A stretch of DNA of 64,000 bases. Source: Irpex lacteus (lineage: Eukaryota > Basidiomycota > Agaricomycetes > Polyporales > Irpicaceae). This document shows, one piece after another, positions 25,601 to 34,000 of the stretch. The notes beneath the pieces are model-generated. The model saw nothing but the letters and a program-made list of their open reading frames with translations, searched no databases and was not told the DNA's origin. The position numbers and the translations under genes are program-made. Position 1 is the first letter of the stretch. Every line of letters starts with the position of its first letter. The stretch lies in contig MQVO02000011.1 in the NCBI GenBank assembly GCA_001986395.2, forward strand, positions 1 to 64,000. Reading direction: 5' to 3'.

Positions 25601-27361
25601 AGACAAGTAAGACTCTTACTTCCGCCACCGCTTTGACCGAACCTGACCCTATCCACAGGCCGGAGACGCTGCAATTCTCGTCGAATACGGCGAACCGTTG
25701 CTCGACTTACACATCCGAGCCCGAGTGCACGCGTTCGAAGACGCACTCCGCAACCTCAACATCCCCGGCATCTGGGCCCTAAGCCCCTGCATCCGCTCAA
25801 CCATGGTCAGCCCTATTCCTCCTCACACTCCCAACCGTTCCCTCCTCCCACTAACACACTACAATAGGTCCGCTTCGACCCCGCCACAATCTCCCAATCC
25901 TCCCTCCTCTCAGCCCTCATAGCCACAGAGAACTCCCTCCCCACCTCCATGCACTCCGTCACCTTCTCAGGCCGCAAGATCACCTTCCCTATCGTACTTG
26001 ACGATCCGTGGACGCGTGAGGCGCTTGAGCGGTATATGAGGACTGCGAGGGACGAGGCGGTGTATTTGCCTAGTAATATTGAGTATTTGGCGAGGAATAA
26101 TGGCTTGGAGGGTGGGGTGGCGGAGGCACTGAGGGTGCTGGTGCAATCGGATTGGGTAAGCTTCAGGGGTGGTATGGGACTACTCGAGCTAATTTGACAC
26201 ACGACAGCTGGTCTTTGGCGTTGGGTTCTACCTTGGCTGTCCTTTCTTGGTACCAGTAAGTTCACACATACTTAGGACTATTGGAGTGTACTCACTGACT
26301 GATGTGTAGATTGACCCAAGATGTCGTCTCGTCGGGCAAAAGATGAACCCATCTCGAACATACACACCCCGAGTAAGTCGCCACCACACATAAGTACACG
26401 TCACCCCATATGAACCGAAGTGACCACAGGGTGCAGTTGGAATAGCCGGCCTCGTAGCTGCGATATATCCCATCGAGTCGCCCGGTGGGTATCAGCTGTT
26501 TGGGAGGACGCTTCCTCCATGGCAGACTTGGGGAAGAGGGGAAGATTTCTCTCCTGACACGCCTTGGTTGTTGGAACCTTTTGATCAGGTGAGTACGCGA
26601 GACATGCTCGATAGATGAGTGCCCCTTTGACGTTTGAAACATCTGTGGATAGGTTTCGTTCAAGGTGATCACGGAAGCGAAATACGCAGAGGTATTTAAT
26701 CCATGGCTGTTTGAGAGTATTATTGACGGATGGCCTTACGCAGATTGAGACACAATTCGACGCAGGACAATATAAGTTCGAAATCGAGTCGGTCACCTTC
26801 TCAATGGTGGATTACGACGCCTTCGTTGCGTCAATACAACCTGAGCTCGACGAGTTTCGGCAACGGCAAGCGGAAGGCGTAGCCTCCCAAGAAGCACGGT
26901 GCGTTCGTCTTGTCATTATTGTGACGACGTTTTGTGCCTATAATTGGTCCCCGAATTAGGGAACACGAGCTGTTGAGCTTGTGGGAACAGCGCAAACGTG
27001 AGGAGCGTGAGTCTGAGTTGGCCAAAGCCGCTGCGAGTCCGTCAGGTACTGGTGAGTCACTCCACTCACCTCATGTACGTCCCCAGACTCATGGACAGGA
27101 TTTATAGGCGACGCAGAACCGACAGAGTCAGCTTCTCACATCACCTCTTCCGTCAACGCGAGCGTGTGGAAGATAACCCAGCAGCCAGGATACGTGATAA
27201 AGAGCCCTGAAGACGTGTTGCTTGTGTTGGAGGCTATGAAGACTGAGGTCAATGTCGAGGCTGGAGAGGAGAATGTTGGGAAGATAGTTAAGGCCTATGC
27301 GCCAGAGGTGAAGGAGGGTGCGATGGTTAGTCCTGGGCAGATTCTCGTGTACCTTGTGTAG
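22601..27361 (+). CDS. Urea-carboxylase-like multidomain protein: biotin carboxylase, KipA/PxpC-like, KipI/PxpB-like, biotinyl domain
   Basis: About 18 exons give roughly 1,265 residues. Domain order (rough positions): biotin carboxylase 10-480 ([32 protein letters not shown] for the ATP grasp loop; [16 protein letters not shown]), KipA/AHS2-like carboxyltransferase half 485-850 ([30 protein letters not shown]), KipI/AHS1-like half 855-1090 ([44 protein letters not shown]), and a biotinyl domain 1195-1265 with the carrier motif LEAMKTEV. This is the layout of the urea carboxylase part of fungal urea amidolyase (DUR1,2), but there is no allophanate hydrolase domain at either end. KipI and KipA homologues are also PxpB and PxpC of prokaryotic oxoprolinase, and the divergent neighbour is PxpA-like. 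Urea, 5-oxoproline or another amide are therefore all possible substrates. Catalytic motifs look intact. Confidence 0.9.
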
Positions 27362-27528
27362 CTTCCTCCAACATTGTGAAAATTGTGTAAGAAGGGCGAA
27401 TGTGAGCACTTATGACCTAGGATGCCGTTTGAAAGTGGCAAACGTCGGTGGTTTAAGTGGGAAAGCGTGAATTGTCTTCTAGCCGCTAGATACACAAGTC
27501 CGGATAGGCGACACAGTCGCACGGACGT

Positions 27529-27930
27529 CTATGACTCTTCTTCGGCGGCAGCGAGTCTCTGCTTCGAGAGGACCTTCATGCGGCGAACATAGCTGGTATA
27601 ACCGTCAAAGACCGTTGTGCGGTTCGAACCCGGTGGTATGACTTACTCGTCGTATTGGCACCTACAAACACGGTTAGACGGATGGTTTCAAAACAGCAAA
27701 TAACAACGCACTTTTCGTAGGCATGTCGCTCATGATCACACTCCCAAGGCAAATACATCTTCTCCTTCCGACACACGTTGAGTGGTAGCAGCAGCCTAAC
27801 TCCTTCGTCAGTCCTCCCGCTCTTTTCATTCTTGGAAGATGGTAACATACGCTGAGCATTGATCCCGCCAGCCTACGGGTACCTTTGCCTGCTTGAGTTC
27901 TGTTTGGGACGCTGTTGTCGAGGATGCCAT
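27529..27930 (-). CDS. NDUFB7: NADH:ubiquinone oxidoreductase subunit NDUFB7 (B18)
   Basis: From ATG 27928-27930: MASSTTASQTELKQAKVP, VGWRDQCSALLLPLNVCRK, EKMYLPWECDHERHAYEKC, QYDDYVRRMKVLSKQ, then an acidic end and stop at 27529-27531. Two CX9C pairs (QCSALLLPLNVC and ECDHERHAYEKC) form the twin Cys helix fold shared by this complex I accessory subunit, which sits on the intermembrane-space side of the inner membrane and is imported by the Mia40 route. Splicing needs a very small third exon of 15 nt, read as g-TGC-CAA-TAC-GAC-ga, between introns starting GTGCGT and GTAAGT. The gene is divergent from SCO1, another respiratory-chain gene, with 288 bp between starts. Confidence 0.9.
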
Positions 27931-28218
27931 GGCGAGTGTGAGTAGGAAAGCGCAACCAGCCCGAGGTCGCACTGTGCACCGGTGCGTTCCATGTCACGCG
28001 TTACGAAGACCGTGATGTGTGACTACCACCCGACTTTATCGACTTTTCTAACTTCTGGTAAAATATTCAAATCATCCATAGATGAGAGTATTCAAGATAT
28101 TTGCTAGCAGAATTACGCAGCATTTTTGCGTCCCGGTTGACGTGTGTCTCCAGTCCGGGAGTGTCACGACCTCGGAGAGACCACGAGCGCCAAACATATC
28201 ACTCAGCTCTGCACCGAA
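27931..28218. promoter_or_regulatory. Bidirectional promoter, NDUFB7 / SCO1
   Basis: 288 bp separate two divergent genes for mitochondrial respiratory complexes I and IV. No TATA box was recognised. Shared control is inferred from the distance and the related functions. Confidence 0.6.
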
Positions 28219-29151
28219 ATGCGACCTCCTTCGCTCTTCTCACTCACTCGAAGCTCGCTGGCTCGTCGGAGTGTACAACACACAAAATGCGCACCCAGAA
28301 CTATATCTGCACGGAGAACATTTACTACGTCACGGGCAGTGAAGGCTGAGGAGCCATGGACGAACACGGGAAGAGACAGAGCAGCTGTCGGGGTACGTCT
28401 ATAAGGGCACAAATACGAGGGTGTTCATTTGCTGACACTTAGTGTAGGTATTTACGCCTCAAGCAGCTGCGTTGTTTCTTGTCACAGGTGCAGGTCTATT
28501 CTGGTACTTCAAAACAGAAAAGGAGAAGCTCGCAGAGCAACGCCGTGAGTCCTCTTCACCATCCATATTGCACACCTCATCTAACACTGTCGTCATGAAG
28601 AAAAGGAGCTAGAAGATAAACAAGTCGGCCGGCCCAACGTCGGCGGACCGTTCTCTCTGACAACCCACGAAGGCAAACCGTTCACCGAGCAAGACCTGCG
28701 CGGCAAATGGAGTCTCATCTACTTTGGCTTCACAAACTGCCCCGACATCTGCCCTGAAGAGCTCGACAAGATGAGCGCGGCCGTAGAGTCTCTCGACAAG
28801 AAATACGGCGCCATCGTCCAACCTATCTTTATCTCTGTCGACCCCGCACGAGACACCGTCCCTCAAGTCGCTCGTTACGTCTCTGACTTCCACCCAAGAC
28901 TGATTGGTCTTACGGGTGCCTACGATACCGTGAAAGCTACCTGCAAAGCCTACCGCGTGTATTTCTCAACACCACCTAATGCCAAGGCAACGGACGACTA
29001 CCTTGTGGACCACTCGATATTCTTCTACTTCATGGATCCGGAAGGCAAGTTCGTCGATGCGTTCGGGAAGGCGAGTACGGTGGAGGATGTTGTAGCAAGA
29101 GTGGAAAAGGAGGTTGGCGTATGGCAAGAGAGAACTGGGAAGACGGTGTAG
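28219..29151 (+). CDS. SCO1: SCO1/SenC copper chaperone for cytochrome c oxidase
   Basis: The N-terminus (MRPPSLFSLTRSSLARRSVQ, then Arg/Ser-rich) is a mitochondrial presequence. One transmembrane helix follows (AAALFLVTGAGLFWYF), then a thioredoxin-like SCO domain: NVGGPFSLTTHEGKPFTEQD, WSLIYFGFTNCPDICPEEL with the copper-binding CxxxC, FISVDPARDTVPQVARYV, and the copper-ligand histidine in YLVDHSIFFYFMDPEGKFVD. Two short introns lie in the N-terminal third (after RAAVG and after LAEQR). SCO1 delivers copper to the CuA site of Cox2 in the inner membrane. All metal ligands are present. I chose the ATG at 28219 because it begins the presequence; an upstream in-frame ATG at 28144 would add residues of no targeting character. 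Confidence 0.95.
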
Positions 29152-29278
29152 TGGCCACATCAATAATCAAACTAATAGTATCGTAATGCTCGCTCTTAAT
29201 CACCATTCACTTGCTCATTCAAAAGTCGATAGAGGCTATGGCATACATAGACATAGTTTTTAGGAGAGGCGAACGATT

Positions 29279-30109
29279 CTACACAACAGCAATAATCTCC
29301 CCATGGGGCAACATAAACCAAGCATCCTCCTCCTTCGCCCACTCCTTCCACGCCTCACTCAACTCCTGCAGCCCCTCCAAACTCGCCTTCCCACTCCCCA
29401 CCGCCGTCTTCGCAAAATCACTCTTCACCAACCGTTCCGCCCACAGCCCACCCCACCACTCCCTCTCCTCCTTCCCCGCATAGCACCAACAACTCGCCGT
29501 ACAACTCACCTTCCCACCTCCCACATCGAAGCCGGCCTCTCTCGCCCACTTCAACAGCCGCCTCCCCGCGTTAGGCTCGCCCCCGTTTGCCCGTGCCACC
29601 GCGTCGTACGTCTCTGCCCAGGCAGTCATACCAGCGCTCTCCGGGTACCATATCATACCAGCATAGTCCGTCTCCCGCACAGCGACGACCCCGCCCGGCT
29701 TCGTCACCCTACGCATCTCGCTCAACACCTTCACGGGGTCCGTAACGTGCTGCAACACCTGGTGCGCATGCGTGATATCGAACGAGTCGTCAGGGAACGG
29801 AAGCGCATGTGCGTCGCCTGCCGTGAAGCTGATATTGTCCTTGACTCCTCGCGAATGGGCGTATGTTTCTGCTTGTTTGATGATCTCGGAAGAGGCGTCG
29901 AGTCCTGTGACGTGTCCCTGTGGGACGAGCAACGCGAAGTCGGCAGTGATCGTCCCTGGGCCGCACCCGATGTCGAGGAGGGCGGCGCTGGGGTTTGAGG
30001 TGAGGTGTGGGAGGAGGTAGGCTGCGGAGTTTTGGGCTGTTCGCCAGGTGTGTGAGCGTAGGACCGCGGGAGCGTGTCCGTGGGTGTAAACGGCGGGCTT
30101 GGTGGCCAT
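29279..30109 (-). CDS. Class I SAM-dependent methyltransferase (UbiE/COQ5-like fold)
   Basis: A single exon of 276 residues. Motif I is ALLDIGCGPGTITADFA, motif II covers VTGLDASSEIIKQAE, and the middle block is FTAGDAHALPFPDDSFDITH followed by VLSEMRRVTKPGGVVAVRE. This is the Methyltransf_11/25 arrangement used by small-molecule methyltransferases. The C-terminal third (GGKVSCTASCWCYAGKEERE) resembles fungal proteins annotated as UbiE/COQ5-like without known substrate. There is no targeting peptide, so it is probably cytosolic and not the true ubiquinone enzyme. It lies tail to tail with SCO1 (127 bp). It has no intron, unlike nearly all its neighbours. Confidence 0.9.
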   Translation of the reverse strand: MATKPAVYTHGHAPAVLRSHTWRTAQNSAAYLLPHLTSNPSAALLDIGCGPGTITADFALLVPQGHVTGLDASSEIIKQAETYAHSRGVKDNISFTAGDAHALPFPDDSFDITHAHQVLQHVTDPVKVLSEMRRVTKPGGVVAVRETDYAGMIWYPESAGMTAWAETYDAVARANGGEPNAGRRLLKWAREAGFDVGGGKVSCTASCWCYAGKEEREWWGGLWAERLVKSDFAKTAVGSGKASLEGLQELSEAWKEWAKEEDAWFMLPHGEIIAVV

Positions 30110-30160
30110 GGTGGTAGGTGCTCGTGCTCGTTTCTAGAGGGAGTCAACGCGTGAGGTGCA

Positions 30161-30205
30161 CATATATATAGTGCCAGTACGTAGTGAGTACTAGTGAGTC
30201 ACTAG
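30161..30205 (-). promoter_or_regulatory. TATA box and AP-1/Gcn4-like palindrome upstream of methyltransferase gene
   Basis: CATATATATA at 30161-30170 lies about 55 bp before the methyltransferase start codon. Further upstream, CTAGTGAGTCACTAG at 30191-30205 is a 15-bp palindrome around TGAGTCA, the core bound by bZIP factors of the AP-1/Gcn4 class. The role is inferred from position and consensus. Confidence 0.5.
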
Positions 30206-30445
30206 CTACTACTGGCAGCGATGTCATCTAATCTCCCTTGATTGGGCGTTTGTCTGATCAATCTCGCGCCGCGTACATGGGGAACGTTTGTAAGTATCAA
30301 TCACGAGCAGCGACGCTTTGCACAAGCACAAACATGCAGGCAATCAGCGAAGATTCGAGTGAGAGGAGGTCGGAGGGACATATATTATAGCACCGAAATC
30401 AATGCATTCAAAAGTTCAATTAAACAACAAATAACACGCCCTGAA
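30206..30445. other. Spacer between methyltransferase promoter and oxidoreductase 3' end
   Basis: Together with 30110-30205 this forms a 336-bp intergenic region. Apart from the promoter words listed separately, I see only the AT-rich 3' region of the oxidoreductase gene (about 30385-30440). Confidence 0.5.
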
Positions 30446-31440
30446 TCAGTAGCAAACATTAACCCGTTTGCCCTCGAACCGATCCCAACCAGGCACCGCC
30501 TCCTCCACCATAAAATGAGCCACATCCTTCCTCGACACAGTATACCCATTATGCTTGCCCAACTCCTCATCCGTCCCAAACTTATACGCGACCTTCCTCG
30601 GCTTATGCGGCTTCTTCAAACTCTTCGCCTCGTACTTATCCGCAAGACACTCCCCGTCCGTCAACAGCGCAGGTCGTATAACGACAATATGCTTCAACGC
30701 GCCCTCTCTCGGCGTACCCTCCTGTGTGTCCCATCCCCTGCCTAGGATATCGTCCTCGGGCTCGGGATCTGCCCATTGATCGCCGACGCAGTGAGAGAGC
30801 ACGCGCTCCATGCCTAGTTTGTCTTTGTGGGGGCATGCGAGAAACCAGGAGTAGAATGGCTTCCAGGGGAGGGGCAGGTTGTCGTGGGATTCGCGGGTTA
30901 CTCCTGTGGAGGTGACGACTAGAAGTTTGACGGTGGTGTGGAGAGACTGAGGAGTGGTGCGGATGAGGTTGAGCAGAGAGCGGGTGCAGAGGTCTGGTGG
31001 GCTGATGATGGCTCCCTTCAAGGTGATAGTGGGTGTACCGCCTGTAAGATAGGATAGCAATGTTAGTTATTGGTCGTATAGAGAATTTTAGTGTGTAGGA
31101 CGAACCAAGAGTGAAGATAGCGAGATCGACTTGGGAGGTGGACGAGGCTGCTTGCGCAGCTGCCCAGCCCCGAGCGACGTCGTCCGAGCTCAGTGCGTCA
31201 CCTTGGATGAGTATAGCCTTTCCAGCTTGGACATAACCTTGCATCTCAGCGTCATCTTTGAAGGCGTTCTGAGAGCGAAGTAGGAAGGTGACAGTTGCAC
31301 CTTTGCCTGTAAGTATACTGTGGTTAGACTGTAGAACGTGTAGGAAAAATTCAGATTAACGTACGGAGAAGCCTCAATGAGGCAAAATACCCGATGTTGC
31401 GAGAAGCACCGACAGCGAAGACGTTGAGGTTCGACGACAT
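30446..31440 (-). CDS. NAD(P)-binding Rossmann-fold protein (atypical SDR/NmrA-like)
   Basis: Three exons: the first runs from ATG 31438-31440 (MSSNLNVFAVGASRNIGYFA) and ends near 31367; the second covers KGATVTFLLRSQNAF through QVDLAIFTLG; the third starts near 31040 with GTPTITLKGAIISPPDLCTR and ends at the stop at 30446. VGASRNIGYFAS is the glycine-rich dinucleotide-binding turn of extended or atypical short-chain dehydrogenases. The catalytic Tyr-x-x-x-Lys motif is not obvious, as in NmrA-like sensors and atypical SDRs. Similar proteins of about 270-290 residues are common in Agaricomycetes as NAD(P)-binding proteins of unknown substrate. A cytosolic location is likely. The preceding minus-strand neighbour is unrelated. 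Confidence 0.85.
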
Positions 31441-32328
31441 GGTGGAAGGCTAGTGGTAATGATGCTGTGTGTAGTGAGTTGTGAGAGGGGTTGGAGGTGT
31501 TGATGTCGATTGGGAGTCGACAGCATCACCCTTATATACGTCCCAAGTCCATATCCGCGGACATGAGCATGTACGTCGACTACCACTTACATCACAATAC
31601 GCTCACAGCCTGCTGCAGTATAGAAACTTGAAGCTGGAGTGTACTATCCGAGCGTTTGACTATTCACGTTAGTGTAAAGGCGCTCGCGGCTTACCACATC
31701 GTGATGACAGCGACCTGCGGACCTCGCTGATTGGCTAGTACGACTGCGTATGAACTTGAACCTGTGCTGTTTTCCACTCCATGAGTCCGCTAGGGACGGA
31801 AGACAGATTGAGTAGATGGATTTATACTACAAAATGTGAGTTACATCAGCACCTACGAGGATGTACAAAGTGCATACTCACAGTCATGATCACAATGGCA
31901 GGTTCACTATGCATCTAATGACGAAAGAATTATTGAGTAGATGATATATCCGGCACAATCTAAGTGACATCAGCATTCAAGAGGACGTACCAAGTACATA
32001 CTCACTATAATAAGAATACGAACCGCAGCTCCAAGCTGTGGTCCGCACTCTTATTACAGTAAGTCGTTATCACAATGATTCACTCCTGCTCCCATTACTA
32101 CCCCGCTAAACCGAGAAGACTCGGAATGTCCCTTACGACGTCTGCCACTTCACCTATACACTCTCCCCGTTCTCTTTGTATAAAGTCGCGGTAGCATGCG
32201 AGAACGCGTTCGTGGATGAAAGAAATGGAGGGGCGGAGGTGTGGTGGTGCTGGTGGGAAGGATGGTGACTCAGACTGGGATCCGGAGCTGAGGGGATCTG
32301 TGGTATTCTGATAGCGTAGGCGAGGTGC
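31441..32328. other. Intergenic, with a degenerate 80-bp direct repeat
   Basis: Upstream region of the oxidoreductase gene and 3' region of the JmjC gene. It contains an imperfect direct repeat at 31806-31882 and 31931-32008. The final part (32154-32328) may be coding if the JmjC gene uses a longer last exon. Confidence 0.5.
31806..32008. repeat. Imperfect direct repeat, two copies about 125 bp apart
   Basis: Both copies share the order ATTGAGTAGATG, a TATA-like word, GTGA(g/c)(t/a)TACATCAGCA or GTGACATCAGCA, then GAGGA(t/c)GTAC and CATACTCAC. Copy one is 31806-31882 and copy two is 31931-32008. They are clearly related but diverged. They could be a decayed minisatellite or remains of a small mobile element. 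Confidence 0.5.
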
Positions 32329-33690
32329 CTAGCGATGACCATTGCATAGTCGGTAAGTCTTGAAAACGGGGCATGGGAGACGGTGGCGTACCTTCTCGTC
32401 GTCTGCGGTCGACTCGGAAGTACCGAGACTTTGTAGCGCATACCGTACCATTTGCCAGAATGTCAGCCAACTGCTCGGAAGTGGACGCGTGAGAGATGAA
32501 TCCTCAGAGGAAGAGGAAGATAAGGCCCGACGTACTTCCACCCTGCGTCGTGTCGCACAACATCTTGCACAATCTTCGTAAACTCCTCCTGCCAACTCGC
32601 TTGTCCCTCCTCAACCTGCGCCTCCCCCTTGTCTCTCTCCCGTGCCTTATTGGAGCTGACGAGCATCTCTCTCACATCCTCCAATGCCTCCTCCACTTCA
32701 TCTACTTTATCACACATCAAGGCGTACAACGTCGGAAGGTTGACGGCGTTGGACCAGTTGTGGTTTATGGATATGCAGGGTGTTAGGTTTTCTACCTGTG
32801 GGTAAAGAGGTCATGAGTGTTCGAGTAAGTAGTAGAGTGTGTACTTACATACCTGATGGTACCATCCGCTTGGTCTAGTAATTACAAATGACGAAAGGCA
32901 GTTAATTACCGTTATCGACGCCACCACATCTCGCGCGAAGAAGAGAGAAGGATATGATGCATAGGACTCACACGAAGATCGTCTCTCCCGCCTCCTGCTC
33001 GACCACGATCGGCCTCGCCTTCCCAAACTCCGGAAATTCGTTCTCATCCACTTTCCTAACATCCTGCACGCACACTCTCTTCCTATTCTTCATGAACAAA
33101 TAAGGCGTCTGCTCTGGCGGGAACAGCCACCATCGTTTTCTCCCGACGACGTTTGTCGACCACGAGTACGAACCGTAGACGTCCCGGTGGAGAGGCGTGT
33201 ACGCCCCGGAGGAACCTGAGAGATAGACGAAGCGAAAGTCGTCAGAGGTGTGCGCGGTGTAGAACGCGTTCATCCAGTCATCGGCAAATATGGATGGGGT
33301 AGTGTAGAAAGGCGAAGTTGTCTTTGACTCGGACAACTCGACGGCACGAGCAAGGTGCCAGTCTTTGACGTAGAGATGTTCGCCGCGACCCTGTGTCCAT
33401 AGGTCGACAACATGTCTGAGAGTGTCCGGTTCACATTCCATATTACCGAACGAGTCGCGTTTGCTGCAGTCTGCTACAGAGACGGTGTGGCCGCCGTAGT
33501 GGTCCACAAGGTACGTCCAGTTGATTTTGGAAGAGGAGGAGGAGCACGTCCATAGGTCGAACGCGGGCCAGGATTTGACGAGGTCATTTGTAAAAATGGC
33601 CGGTCGATTTGAGAGGAGATAGTCGTTGTAGAACTTCTCGTATGATATGTGTCCACTCACCCGTATGTGGTTGTCGTCTGAACCCATCAT
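32329..33690 (-). CDS. JmjC-domain 2-oxoglutarate oxygenase, JMJD4-like
   Basis: From ATG at 33690: HISYEKFYNDYLLSNRPAIF is the typical N-terminal cupin_8/JmjC entry, followed by GEHLYVKDWHLAR, FRFVYLSGSSGAYTPLHRDV and GSYSWSTNVVGRKRWWLFPP. The HRD in TPLHRDV supplies the His-x-Asp iron ligands, and the distal His is in PSGWYHQVENL, encoded across an intron. NLTPCISINHNW closes the barrel. This order fits JMJD4, which hydroxylates a lysine of release factor eRF1 in animals; the fungal substrate is inferred. The C-terminal helical part (WQEEFTKIVQDVVRHDAGW, FWQMVRYALQSLG) is spliced. The last exon is unclear: the best frame ends at 32329, but another acceptor choice could end at 32154. The gene lies 310 bp downstream of GCN2 on the same strand. 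Confidence 0.85.
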
Positions 33691-34000
33691 GTTCAGACCG
33701 AGCGGTTCAGAGTATGAACTATGGGCGTTTAGCGTTTAAAACCACTTCATCCTCCTCAGAACTTGACTTATGCATGACTTTATCTACACCTATACGAGCG
33801 ATAGTCGATGCAATATAGACAGATGACTTCGATGCATTAGAAATATTTGGTTGTACAATAATAATGATACAAAGATAAATGTCTGTTGGTCTTTACAATG
33901 CGTGAGAGATGATGATATGTGCAAGCCAACATGAGTGTGCGTAATGATTTCGTTAGAAGGGACGTGACAGTCCACAGTCAAGGGTGTGAGTATTTTCCGA
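33691..34000. other. Spacer between GCN2 3' end and JMJD4-like gene
   Basis: 310 bp that hold the GCN2 3' UTR and the JMJD4-like promoter. Nothing else was recognised. Confidence 0.5.

Noticed and set aside
27605..27640. GGTTCGAACCC resembling a tRNA B box
   Set aside because: It lies in an NDUFB7 intron, the T stem does not pair on either strand, and no A box or acceptor stem fits.
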